Below, piece after piece: positions 33,751 through 46,060 of a stretch of 64,000 nt of DNA. The notes under the pieces were generated by a model. The model was given only the letters and a program-made list of their open reading frames with translations, searched no databases and was not told the origin of the DNA. Position 1 is the stretch's first letter. Each line of letters starts with the position of its first letter. This DNA comes from Stromatinia cepivora (lineage: Eukaryota; Ascomycota; Leotiomycetes; Helotiales; Sclerotiniaceae), in contig RCTD01000006.1 of assembly GCA_014898415.1 (NCBI GenBank), positions 62,001 through 126,000 on the forward strand, in the 5' to 3' direction. Both the position numbers and the translations under genes were made by a program.

Positions 33751-35935
33751 GGGGTTGGCTGGCACTTTTACTGCTAACTTTTGGGTGATTGAAGATTGAG
33801 CTCATCAATCTACTATAGCTTTCATTTTCTGGCACCCGAATATGATTCACCATTACCTTTCTTTACGTGTGCAAATTTCGAGAGACAACGGGCTTATTTA
33901 ATTGAAGAACGTTCCAACAACACCATTGAACTTTCTTCCATGTCTAACCCTTACAATTCGCCATCTGTCATTTAGGCGCTTTTATGCCAGGACGACGTTT
34001 TGATTATATCGTCTAAATGCACATATTTTTCACAAGAGAAATTTGGGAGAGCATTCTTGTTTACAGGAGGCGGGTAATTAGTAGTAATTCCCTGCCATAT
34101 ATTATCTCAGGTGATATAATCGCCGGGAGATACCTCTAGTGAGGCATACAAAGATTCTTAGGGCTAGCCATACAGTTCTAGGGAAAAACTATTCGTCGGC
34201 CGCCTGGCTCATGAATAGATTATTAACATAATCTTCAATTATTGTAAGATAAAAATTCAATAATCTTGAGATCTTGACATATTTTAGACATCTAAACAAA
34301 ACTTAAACTATAAAATAACTTCATGTTAGCGAGCTTTTCAAACTCGGATATTTTCATCGTTCAGTATATATATCCAGTAGATCAGATCCACATCAAAAGA
34401 CAGAGTTGAAAATGAGTCTTAAATATTTCTCGAATTATTCAATATTCGTCTCCTACGCTGTGCACCCATTTATTTCATTTCCGTATCCCATCCATAATAG
34501 GAGTCCCCTTATCCTTCACCTCCATATTCCTATCTCCCCTTCCTATATATCCGAACCATACTTTCCATATTCTCCATAATTCCATCCCCCCATACTTTCC
34601 ATAGTTTCATCCCTTACACATCTCCTCCCTCCCCATTCTCTCCATCCTCCCCATCTCCCCAATCTCTCCGTCCCTTTAAACCAACGTCCAACATTTCCTC
34701 AACGGACTAGGCTTCACACATAGGAATTTCCCTTCTCCATTTCCTTTTCCTTTCCCATTTCCATTCCCATATTCCTCATACCCTCCTGTATATTCTACTA
34801 GTGTAGTCTTAATCCCATACACCATGAATAAAATCTCTTCTTCCCGTTTCCCTTTTCTCTCTGCTGTGTTTTTGGCCCTGGCCCCAGCGATCCCGACCCG
34901 AGACTCAAGTGGTAGGGGGTGTGGTTGTGGCGTGTGATCTTTGTTATACACGCCATTCTCATTGGTTATGAATTGGCCTTTGAACCACTTCATCTTTTAT
35001 ATTTAGGTGGTAGGTTGATCTGATTTTTCACGAGTGTGGTAGTTTAGATAAAGATTCTATAATATAGGTAGGTATTTTTTAGTACATCTTCTTTCTTTTA
35101 TAGTAGTAACTACGGTGAGGTGAGTTCTACCTTAAAGTTGAACTTCTATATTAAAAGATCAAGAATCAGAGATAGATGGAAATCTAGAAATCTCTTGAGA
35201 TCCCAATTATTATTCAGATATTCAGTTTTGTGAATGAGATGGTGGATTTGTTAAAGGGCGTCTTTTTTTTTCTTTGAAGATTTGCTTTTTAGAATCATGA
35301 TGGAGTTCTTGATACAGCAAGTTCTTGTACAGTGACCCGAGGTTATTATGGTTTAGTTTGAATTCACTTTTTATATTTTTTTCACTCTCTTGTACGGTCT
35401 TTTTGATATCTCCCCAGCTAGGCTCTTCTATGTGGTAACCGGTTTTGATTCCTGGGTTCTCAGAAGCTTCGAGGCCGAAGGATCAATCTGAATGAATACT
35501 AATGGCAATCTATGGAAGCCTGCCTTTGAGCCAATCAAATCATTCTTCGATAGAAATATCGCCTTATGATGATGAAAATGAATGATTCAAAGAGAATATT
35601 GTTGTTTAGTGGCTACAAATGGGTGCGGGTGCTCTTAAAATTCTTCCCCAACTTTCAAAAATTATAATCATTCTAACTAATAATTAATTTTATTTAATTG
35701 CATAGTTCTATTTTCTCATCTGTATTCAATAAATTCTTTAGTACAAATGGATATTGTAAAGAATGTTGTTTTAAAAATCCGTTTGTGACATTCAAGGCTG
35801 GGGATTCGGAGAATTGTCACTTGCAAGAAGTTCGAAGAAGGGTGAGCTGGATCATGGTCAAAGGTAAGTTTTATTCATCAATTCCACAAAAATAAGCAAT
35901 ACAAAGATAAAATGAACAGCGCTTCTACCTAGGTA
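33751..35935. other. A+T-rich spacer, one weak small gene
   Basis: About 2.2 kb. C+T-rich tracts occur near 34480-34680 with many CCAT and TCCATA repeats. A 105-codon frame is listed separately. Otherwise nothing seen. Confidence 0.4.
34676..34993 (-). CDS. Possible small hypothetical protein (105 aa)
   Basis: An ATG-started frame with a Gly/Asn/Lys repeat tract (EYGNGNGKGKGNGEGKF) near residues 75-92, then a short basic C-terminus with two Cys (LCVKPSPLRKCWTLV). The upstream minus-strand stretch is C+T-poor. No family recognised; the low-complexity tract may just reflect purine-rich DNA, and the frame has no homologue cue. Listed because it is the only sizeable frame in this spacer. Confidence 0.25.
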   Translation of the reverse strand: MKWFKGQFITNENGVYNKDHTPQPHPLPLESRVGIAGARAKNTAERKGKREEEILFMVYGIKTTLVEYTGGYEEYGNGNGKGKGNGEGKFLCVKPSPLRKCWTLV

Positions 35936-36917
35936 TTAATTCATAATGATTCCACCATCAATAATCAAAGTCTGTCCTGTCATATAATCACTATCCGGAC
36001 TCGCTAGATAACTAACACATTTCGATACATCTGTGGGAACACTCGTTCTTCCCAGCAAGATAAGTTCATCAGTATACTTCTTGATCGTCGCCCCCTTCTC
36101 AACGCCTTTTGTCTTCCCAAGCTCCTCATCTATCAAATCCCACATGGCTGTCCCAACTATCCCAGGCGCATAACCATTAACAGTGATTTTATGTTCTGCC
36201 ATTTCCATGGCAAAAGCTTGAGTGAAGCCTCTTACCGCGAACTTTGAAGCACTGTAGTGGGAGAGCATGGCAAATGGTTTAAAAGCAACAATACTATGAA
36301 AATATTCAATAAACCATACGAGGAATTTCTTTAGCGTTTGAACATACCTAGCAGCACCAATGATCTTTCCACCTCCACCCTGTTTGATCATTTGTTTGGC
36401 AGCAGCGCTATAACAATTGAATATACCAAAAACATTCACATCAAACATTCTCCGAACCTCATCTTCAGATAGCGATAAAAGCGATTTTACTTGCGCAATC
36501 CCAGCATTCGCAACCATGACATTCAAACTCCCTAGATTCTTAACGGAAGCTTCGATCAAACCTTCCACTTCAACACGTTTGGAAACATCCGCAACGTGAC
36601 CGTACGATGCTCGCCCCAGATTCTGGATCTCTTTCACCGTCTTTAAATATATTAGTATTCCATTCTGTGAATATAATTGGAGAGATATATCTCAGAGACC
36701 AACCTCGTCAATACCCGCTTGATTTGCAGAAATATCATTTATGCAAACGTCGAAACCATCTTCGGCTAGTCGAATCGCGATTGCTTTTCCTCTGTTTAAT
36801 TGTTAATTCATTGATGATATCCAGGAGATTTTTGAGATCCTACATTCCCCTCGCGGATCCAGTAACAATCGCCGTTCTTTTTCCATAGTCTCTAGTCACT
36901 GCAGTACTGCTTGCCAT
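35936..36917 (-). CDS. Short-chain dehydrogenase/reductase (SDR), acetoin/diacetyl-reductase-like
   Basis: Exons 36917-36844, 36791-36704, 36640-36348 and 36293-35936 give 270 aa. The NAD(P)-binding motif TGSARGIGKAI spans the first intron; NAGIA near residue 98 and the catalytic YSASK near 165 follow in the classical SDR order. DVNVFGIFNCYSAA and the VNGYAPGIVGTAMWD segment resemble the bacterial and fungal diacetyl/acetoin (butanediol) reductases. The C-terminus ends DYMTGQTLIIDGGIIMN, as in short-chain reductases. Retention of intron 3 keeps the frame open, so alternative splicing would add residues between the Ser and Tyr positions. The Ser of the triad is less clear (IIGAAS around the third junction). 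The exact substrate is not inferable. Confidence 0.9.
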
Positions 36918-39613
36918 TCTGATGCGATGTGGATTGATGCGGATTCTAGTTCTGGGTATTGTGCAAATGGCGGATGTGCGTTGTTGAAAGGGTTTGAGGA
37001 GGGATTTCATGGTTGGGAGAAGGGGGAAAAATAGTGATACTGTTGTACGAAGAGGTATTACAATGGTATAAATGAATATATTTGGTACACATATAAAGTG
37101 ATTCTGCCAACGATACTCCGTGGAGAGGGGTAAGATAAGATTCGCGGGGTAGGTTATCTACTCCACATATTCCCATGTTACGATGTGGCTTCCTATTGGT
37201 CATTAGCTGTATACTGTGCCTGTGGCGTAATATATCTCGGGTCAACCTAATACTACCTACCTACCTATTTCTTGAAAGGTTCTGTGCAGCTTGTCGGCTT
37301 GGAAATAGGTAATCTATTACCGTGAAAGAGATACTCTATGCCAAAGTTGGAGAGCTCTTCTTGCATTTTCAATCACGGTTAAATCCATGCCGGAAACTGC
37401 TTTCATGTGCTTAAACATAGCTGTCATAATTTGGTAGATTGTTAACATTGTCAATTTGACAGTGAAGTTAAGCTTAGATATTCCCATTGAGCACATCACA
37501 TTGAGGTGAAATGGAATTACATTCTCACATTTCCCAAGACCAAAAAGCCCTTCTACAAACCATATCCAAAAACATTCCTTCTTTTCACAAACTTTGATAA
37601 AATCCGATTTCTAAGAGTCCCAATCATAAGTATGGAAATATGCTCTGAACTACCAATTGCTTATCCCTCAGCTTTCCAACTCCATTTATTAAACGATTCG
37701 CCCCCCTTCCCTATCAGTAAATACAATACAGCGAGAATCATAAGTACTCCTCTTCTTTGTGAATCTACATCTAAAAACGTCACCTGGCCTATTTCAATGT
37801 CGTGTTTACTCCCTTTAAAGAGAGAGTAGTCATTGTTCCTTCGCTCTACTATCCGTAGGTCGAACGACAATATCATAAAAAGAAGCTTGCTACCAAGTTG
37901 TTATAGTGGGAACAACCAGCCCGATTTAATAGTAGTAAAAGAGTGCATAGATTAAAGACTACTAGCCAAGCTTATTTATAATAGTATATGAAGCTAAGTG
38001 GTTTAGTATAAGTGATCATGTGACCATCGTAACCGTCATGGTATTCTTAATTACTTACACACCAGCAAAAACCAACCAAACCATAAAAAAGCACCAAACA
38101 TTCAACATTCAATAAACCATAAACCGAATATTAAAAAGCAGAATAAGACATAATAAGACCAGCTGCTGAGTAAGAAACCATCCAATACCTACCTACCTAC
38201 CTGCTCACACAACTCTCCAATTATCCTAGTGAATACTTGAATAGCCGAATAAGTGAATAGCTACCTACTACTCGATTCCCCTTTTCTCATTCCCACAAAA
38301 TCCCTATACATATATATAAATCCCCCTCAAACCATCTCTAACCCCCAATAGCAAAAAGGAGCTCTTTCCAGCACTTGGGCCATGGAAATTAAAGCGACGT
38401 TGCGTACTTCGTAAGCTTAATTTATCTTCCGTTCGAAAGTATCTGAATATGGAATTTTGGGGCGAAAAAAACTGTAAGATCTTATTTACTTTGGTATGGG
38501 CATAGACAAAGACAAAGAGAATGATGACGGTGAAAATAAGAATCGACAGTTAAAATACTGGGTAATCAGAAGCGATATAATTTCAGAAAGTATGTTGATG
38601 CGACGATAAGATAGTTCGCAGCGAGAATCCAAGAGATCGTGTTGCTGTTGCCATTTCTGTAGTTGATATTAATATTGTAAGTTTCTATTGTTCTTGTTCT
38701 GACTAGGTTCCTTCCAGCAACAACAACACCACAGATTCCAGCCACTTATCACCCTGAAATCTTTCTCAAAATTAACTGGTGGAATTTGAATCGAGGAGGT
38801 TTAACTTAGTTCCGATACCCAGGAACTCAGATTAGTAAAGTAACCCCGTATATCTTATCTTACAATAATTTCTCCAATGGGATGAATAGTCGAAGATTTT
38901 CACGGATCGAGTCTTCCGTGTATACAACATACCTACCTACCTAGCTAGTGCTATCCGTAGCTTACTAGGTACCTACTCCAAGCCTTCTTGAATATTGTCC
39001 GCCTAACAAATAAAACCCATCCATCCACAAAACCCAAGAAAAATCTCAAGGCCAAGATCAGCCGACTCGCGTCCACCCACCCATCCAATCCAGATGAAGT
39101 TTCATCGCATCGGAAGACATCCCATTGGCCCCCCTCTACCTACTAAACCCCGAACAAAACATGACATACCTAACAACCTGCCCTATCCAAAAAACCCTCC
39201 CGCAATATATCTCCCCATCCAAAGACTCCCAACTCCCAACCCCTCATTCCGGATATGCAGTAAGAGATCTACTAGGTACCTGATACCCACCTAGGTACTC
39301 AACACCATCTCGCGACCATCAATCCACTGTACGACCCTATTTCCCTTATAGGAGAGCCTCGCATCAGCTACTGCTAAACCTGGCCTGAACCTGACCTTTC
39401 GTTGCACGTCTGGAATTTAGCTCCATCTGGTTTGGTACTAGTTCTCGCTGTTGCATTAACTGGAATTCCTGGAAGACTGAAGACTGGATGGGCGAAGAAA
39501 TTCCTCAGTTCTCTGCTCTGGCATGTGCATGGTTGGTAAAAGTATTAGGTATGTAGGTAGGTATACTTAAGGCTTCAAAGTACTAGGTAGGTAGGTATTA
39601 TCTAAGTATTAAT
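36918..39613. other. Long A+T-rich intergenic region with TACC/TAGG tracts
   Basis: About 2.7 kb without a supported gene. Tandem TACC (or TAGG) runs occur near 37252-37266, 38190-38206, 38930-38945 and 39550-39597. Several 60-110 codon frames have no recognisable features. Confidence 0.45.
38190..38206. repeat. TACC microsatellite
   Basis: Four perfect TACC units in a row; similar short runs recur at 37252, 38930 and (as TAGG) 39550-39597. Confidence 0.75.
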
Positions 39614-40776
39614 CTACAACTTGGCAGCTGAATCTTCGGGATCAAAAAGATTTGTAAATGCGGCGTATACTTCTTCAGTAAGATCACTAGCTTGCAGACT
39701 CCTACCCTTCTTGGCAAAGGCTAGCCTCGAACATTCCTGCCGAAAATTAGTATTTGCCAACGTCATTCGAGATGAGAGAAGAGGACACTTACTCTTGTTA
39801 TACTACTACCTCCAAATGCTGCTAAAGCCAACGATTCAGTCTCATCAATATCTCCCTCATGATCCCATAATTTATCCAAATATGCCTTCCTCCATCCTAG
39901 GAATGTTGCCAAACTTCCAGTCAACGTATCACCTTGTCCACCACTCCTCTTCAATCCTCCTTTAAGATCACTAACGTGTGTCTTATCACCATTGGAAATA
40001 TAATCCTGAGGTCCTTTTTGTATAACCGTGACACCACCAAACGCCCTCGCCAACTTCTCAGCCCCTTCCTCTCCATTCAAACCTTCAACATCAATTCCTT
40101 TACTCTTACAGAGCCTCCCAAACTCCACAACATTCGGCGTCAATATACACTCCCTATATCCTTGCACCAGCTCCGGTCTCGCCGAAGCAAGTTGTAAACC
40201 ATCTGCATCTAGGACAAACGGCATATTATTTTCCCGAGCAGCTTGAAGAACCTTCACACATGTATCCAGCATTAATTTATCTCGTCCCAATCCAGGCCCC
40301 ACAACTATCACATGTAATCGCGGTAGCATATCAATAACATTCTGAGCGATCGAACCAGCTGTTTCCGTCATCTTAGCATGGGACGATTGTCGCATCAATG
40401 GATGAACCATTAGATTTGGCGAGTACGTTTTAATAACTTGTGCGGCCTGGGGCTCGCAGATTACATGACTCTGGACACATTCATGTTAGCCAAAGAAAAC
40501 CATCATAACGATAAGTTGTGGTGGAATTCATACCATATCTGCGCCCAGTCTTGCACTAGCCATTGCAGAGAAATATGGTGCGCCGGTGTAGTCTTCACTA
40601 CCGCCAATAACCGCCACCCTACCCATTTGCCCTTAGATATGTCAACTAAACGTCGCGGTACGAAAACATGAGGATATACCTTTGTGGAAATTGCTGAGCA
40701 TTGGTGGCACAATCTTTCTAACCTTCGTCAGAAGATCTCTGGTCGTTTTCGACATGACTGGATTGTCGTCGGACAT
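39614..40776 (-). CDS. ATP-dependent (S)-NAD(P)H-hydrate dehydratase (NAXD/CARKD family)
   Basis: Exons 40776-40680, 40631-40534, 40470-39793 and 39736-39614 give 331 aa, with matching phases at all three introns. This ribokinase-fold repair enzyme converts hydrated NAD(P)HX back to NAD(P)H. Seen: [18 protein letters not shown] at residues 36-53 (nucleotide-binding start), [12 protein letters not shown] near 115, FVLDADGL near 150, [11 protein letters not shown] near 175, and the catalytic [12 protein letters not shown] near 250, the anion-hole motif of the family. It is head-to-tail separated from its usual partner, the epimerase, which is not present here. The protein starts with a non-presequence segment ([12 protein letters not shown]), so this model is the cytosolic form. 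Confidence 0.93.
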
Positions 40777-41532
40777 TTGATTTTCGAGATATAGCTAGGG
40801 GGTTTTTTGGTGAATAACTTAATGAAGATATATTATCATTGCGAATGTCAAAAGGGGAGTTGGTAGGGGAATTGTGAATGTTGAAGAATGAAGATGGGAA
40901 CAGATGTATATGTAGTGGTGGACGCTCTTTCACGATGACGTAGGTCACGAATTATCTATTATCTCCTATCGCCATAACCTAATAATCATAATTCCTTTTC
41001 ACAATGCCCAAAATGATTCATGTGTGTTTCTGCTGGGCACAATCATGAATTATTACTTCAATTCAAATGACTGGATTAGTATGCATAATTCATCATGAAA
41101 TTAATCCTTATTCTTTTCTGCTGTTCAATCGGGCCATGATACGACATTCATATATGTACACGAGTGTAACGGTACAAAGGGTGGCTTCACATTTGAAGTG
41201 CACATCAACTTATTCACTCGGGTCTCTACTTTGCCTTGTTGATGAGGAGAATTACGAATTTTCAATGCATAAACAATTTTATGATGACTTTATTTTGCTT
41301 ATTTACCATCGCATCAGAGAATATAGTTTTCAGAGTGAAATCTCAATGAAAATAGCAATGATCCTCACTTGTTTTATTAGAATGCCGCCATCTTTGACTC
41401 CAAAACAAGCCAACACCCATCATTTCCCTTTCTAGACGCAGCAAACCACGCATCCATCCCTTAAAGCTATGGGAGAGCAATGTTGTATTCAGTGACGTTC
41501 AGCATTCTGTTGCAGCGAAATTGTATCCGTAT
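40777..41532. other. Intergenic region, no gene seen
   Basis: About 750 A+T-rich bases. The frame 41067-41435 (plus) looks non-coding in composition. Confidence 0.35.
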
Positions 41533-44500
41533 CTAAGTCTTGAGATCTTGACCGTCGTTGTAAAAGCCGACACCATCCATCTGCACGAGCATGGTACATG
41601 CGGGTTTGATGAGACTGTTGGAAACTTTCTTAACTGCCAGATCCTGGATTGTCCATCGTACTTCTTCACCAAGCTCGAGTTTCATATTTTGTTGAAGGAA
41701 GTTGTTCATCGCCACAGATGTGATAGAAACTTCTTGCCAATTTTTTTCCATGTTAGGATCTCTCTTCTCCTCAGAAAAAGTAGAAACTTCTTCCGAATTT
41801 CTTTCCTCCATGTTGTGATCTTTCTTCTCCTCGGGGAAAATGTAGACCACGATTTCCTGATTTTTGACCGGCAATTTGTGTCCACAAGATTTATCAACCT
41901 CCGTGATATGTAACTTAGAACTTCCATCCAGACTGTTGTAAGTTCTAGTCTTGCGGATCTTGAGATGATAGATTTCGAATTCGTCAGTGATCCGTTTCGG
42001 GACTTTGAAAGAGTGATTCGGTTTCTCATTTCCAGGACTGGAAGGTTGGATATCAGTTCAAATTCTTAAGTGATGATATTTTCAAACTCACGGAATATAA
42101 AGGTTTCGCTGGATTTCTGTAGCTAGATTATGGTAGCCAGGCAAACTACTGCGGATTTCTTCCTCGTCTTCGATTCCATCTACTGTAAGTTTTAGATCCC
42201 AGTGGCGCATTGTACCATGCACATAGATTTCGCCAAACTTTCTCAACACTACAATATGAGTATCGAAGGTCTCTGAATCGATTTCAATGATGAAATATTT
42301 TTCAGTGCGTAATTCTTCACACATGAACTCGTATGTAACTTTCCACTTGGAACTATTTTCGGACCAGAGACGAGTGCCCTCTCTGTTTTTGAGATTAGAG
42401 AGAAATGTTGTGTCGGCTTCTAATGTTGTTAAGATATCAGTGAAGAAAAGCTCAGGGCCATCTCCAATTCTAACATTCATCTCAGGCGGTGGGCGCAAAT
42501 GCCTAATGACAAAAGGCTCATCATATGGTTTGTTGTTCTGTTCTCCTTTGGAAACGATCTTTACAGGGAGGTTTCCTAGCAAGATCTTACCAAAGTCGAT
42601 ATGTACCCTAACTTCGCCGCGAAAACCTCTTACTGGAGCCATTAACGCACCAAACATTCCTTCGATGTCTTTCAGGAAAGACTCTTGCGGTCTTGCCACA
42701 GTCCTCGGCTTCGATACTTCTTTCTTATTAGGCGATGCCTTTTGATTCATGGTCTTATGAAAAACTCGAGTACTCATTTCATCCTCATGTTGACGCCGAG
42801 GCCGTGGTAATCGATTTTCGCGATACGCTTCTGACTCTGAAGGCACCACGCTTTGCAGAGAGGGCAATCTTGGCCAATTATTAGGAGACATCAAAGTACG
42901 CCCCGAACTACCAGATAATCTTGGTGAATCGGAAGATTCAATTAAATTAGATAACTTGTTACCAGAATTCAATGTTGAATCTGCCATCGAAGGCGATACC
43001 GTAGTCATAAGGCCTTCCAGCTCCTCAGACGGAAGTTGTGGCTGGCCAAGCGACCACAAAGACGATGATAATGCTGGTGGTTCTAATGCCGTAAATTGAT
43101 GAGCCCCCCAGACATTAGAACTGTCTGTCATGTCGAATATCCTCAGATTGGGTGATCTTGTTGGACTTGAACTAACATCAATTAGTGCACTCTCCGAAGC
43201 ATTGTGTCTCAATGCGTCCCAGTCAGAATTCATTAATTCTGCATCAAGTGCAGAATCAAGAAGACTTGACTGCAACACACTACGCTCGTCTGTGCCCACT
43301 CGTAGCGACCACTCTTCTATACATTAATTAGTACAGGAGTTAGTTTTGCTCCATGATATATAACTTACCGTTCAATAGGTTCGTCTCCGACTCAGCGGGT
43401 GTGCTTGAGCATTCTACAGGAATGAGAGGCTTTTCCGGGTTGCTTATCGTCTCTTGGTGAATTAAATCCTTCAATTTTTCAGTATTCATCTTACCGTTTG
43501 AATTGGCGTCTGGTTCCGAGGCCATGGCCAGGCGAGCTAAGGAATTGCGAGGCATCTCAACGGTGCCTCCCCATTCGTCACCGTTTAGTCCTTGTGAAGG
43601 ATCGGCAGTGGTTGTCGCATTTGCCACCCAGCCCTCAATATCAACATGCGCCGAGCTAACAGCTTTATCCTCCGGCTTCTCCTCTTCATCTTCTTGTCTC
43701 TTAATTTCCTTTGCATATCCATTAGGGAAGTATTTCACAGGATCATCTTCTGGATTTCCTCGAGGCTTCCAAACAAAACCAGCCCATGGTTTTGTTGCAG
43801 CGACTTGTGTTCCTGGACTTGGTACTGCTGGAGTATGCTTAGCGATCTTAAACGGGATATACGTCACTTTGACTGCGTTCCATGGACAAGCTCGGACTGT
43901 GAGTCTTTCAGATAGATATTTAGGAAAAAGAACTCGTTCCAAAAGAGTAGTTTCAAAAAATTTCTTCTTGATCTCGGGAAATGCTTTGAGAATAAATTTG
44001 CACGACTCTACCTCTTCCGTATAAAAGATGTGATCGAAAGAGGTATGTGTCAACTACGTAGATGGTTAGCTCAAAAATAGTCCGATGAAATGAAAGAGCT
44101 TAGGATTATCACTCACACTATACTTTGCAATATTATTGAGTTTAGTAATTACCGAATCAACACTGCCATTCTTATCTGATCCGATATAAACCTTCGATTG
44201 GCTGGGTGATTTGACAATTTTACTGTCCGTCATGGCTTCCAGCTCTTGAACAATGGCTAGTTTCAAGATTTTGTCCATCAAAATTTCTGCAGAGTAGATC
44301 CAGATGGCGCGATAGTCAAATTTCTTGATGATATCTGGGTAAAATACATCATCAGTATCTGGGTTGGGTGAGCGTGTGTGTTGAAATGGTTCGTAGTGGG
44401 CCACTTTCGCAATGAGGTTGCTCTGGAACTAGCAGGATGTCAGCGGTTATTACAATGAAATATATGGATCCAATAGCATACATCCGTTGATAAGTCGCTA

Positions 44501-45122
44501 TATGTATCATCTTCTTCATCGTCATCCTCCGAATCCGGTTCCGTATCGCCACCCTCTTGTACAATTATCGCTTTCGTGATCTGATTTAACTCTTCTAAAA
44601 GAGGTATGAGATGTCTTTCCGAGAAGAGCCGGAAATGGTGATCATGATCGTGCCATTGAATATAACCGTCCTAGTTTACCTTTAGTGGTTATCCTTTAAA
44701 TTTCATTGACAGCAGTGTTTGAATGTGGGAGAGTGCGCAGAAATATGTGAAACAATGTGGCATAACATCTGCGCTGGCTCTATGAATGTAAAGATATCAA
44801 AAATCCATCCTTCAAAAAGGCCCAAAGAACCAATTGCTACATTGAAGGAGTTTTTAATGACTTGGGAAGAATAATGAACAATGCTAGAAAAGAGTATTTC
44901 AAAGAAATCAAAAGGACAGACACTTACAGCACGCATTCGGTCTCGTTTCTCCGCGAAACGTTTCTCAACTTCCATAACCCCTGCTGGCTTGAAGTGCCAT
45001 TCGGAGGCAATAATAACCGTTGAAATTCCACTTTTGGCAAGAGTTCCCAGATCACTAGTATCGGACAAGGGATCAGTAGCAGACGAGCTGCGCGCACCGT
45101 TTTTCTGGATATCTACGCTCAT
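41533..45122 (-). CDS. Large hypothetical protein, 1036 aa
   Basis: Exons 45122-44928, 44670-44482, 44428-44117, 44053-43369, 43316-42092 and 42037-41533; phases agree throughout. The first intron is unusually long (257 nt) and the frame stays open through most of it. The frame also extends upstream to an ATG at 45257, so the start is uncertain. A segment KVYIGSDKNGSVDSVITKLN near residue 210 resembles a KH-type RNA-binding helix pattern. A folded region around EEVESCKFILKAFPEIKKKFFETTLLE follows. The middle 300 residues are Ser/Pro-rich and probably disordered. A C-terminal folded half (about 600-1000) contains GEVRVHIDFGKILLGNLP and a WKVTYEFMCEELRTEKYFIIEID strand-rich stretch. It looks like a conserved filamentous-fungal protein, but I could not assign a function. 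Confidence 0.75.
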
Positions 45123-46060
45123 CTTTGGGAGATGACTTTTGACGGCGGACCTTAACTTGTTATCGGCAGGTATACCACAGTTCCAATAAAGTCGTTGAAT
45201 GAGGAAAGATAGAAGAGATAAAATGAACGCAATATCAGATTCACGCAAGTGAAACATTCAAGAGGACTTGTTGTTATTGTGGTCGCGTGGAGAAAATTTG
45301 CGATGGGAAATGGAAAGAGTTTGGTAAACGAGGAAAGAAGGAAGTAAATGAAATCAAGAACGGAGCTAGTAAGAAAAACGACCTCGTTACAACAACTGAA
45401 GCCCTGCGATCAAAACTACAGAACACTTATCAGACGAACAATAAAAGTGAATGAGGTTCATATCACCTTAATTAACTCGGCTGTTTGCTTAGCACCTGGT
45501 CGCATGGGTACTTGCATGTTTCAGTGGCTGCAAATGGCCTCACACTTCAGCTGCCTGCCGTTGCGGCGTGTATAGTTGGAGATAGAAGAATCAAGGATAT
45601 TACACTTTACTTTTGCGTCAGACTGTGATTGAAGAGATTTGAAGCAAATTTTGCACAGTAAAACCATCAAAAATAAATCTAGTTCATTCAATCATCACCA
45701 ATAACCCAGGCAAACCTAACTCTCATGAACTTCCCAGTGTTTGCCCCAATGTACAGTGCTTAGACCCAAGTAAACACAAGAAAGAAACTCCTTAACACCC
45801 TGGGCTTCTTGGCCCAAGTTCAACCCGAGATACCAAAACCATAGTGTCTAATGTACAAAAGCGCAGAAAATACAACAGTATCCTGACAATGCAATGCAGT
45901 CTTTAGGGTCGCTAGAGTGCTCAAGGGATATCGGAATGTACTGTAGTTTGAAAGCAAGTGATTGATGTGTGTCGAAATTAACAGATCCAAGCGGAAAGAA
46001 GAGTAGCCCGAGCCAGGAAATTTTGCGAGTCCAAGTACTCGAGGTAGGTAGTCGAGCTCT
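45123..46060. other. Spacer between hypothetical gene and She3-like gene
   Basis: Apart from the possible N-terminal extension of the hypothetical gene (45123-45257) nothing coding is seen. The two genes lie head-to-tail on the minus strand. Confidence 0.35.
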
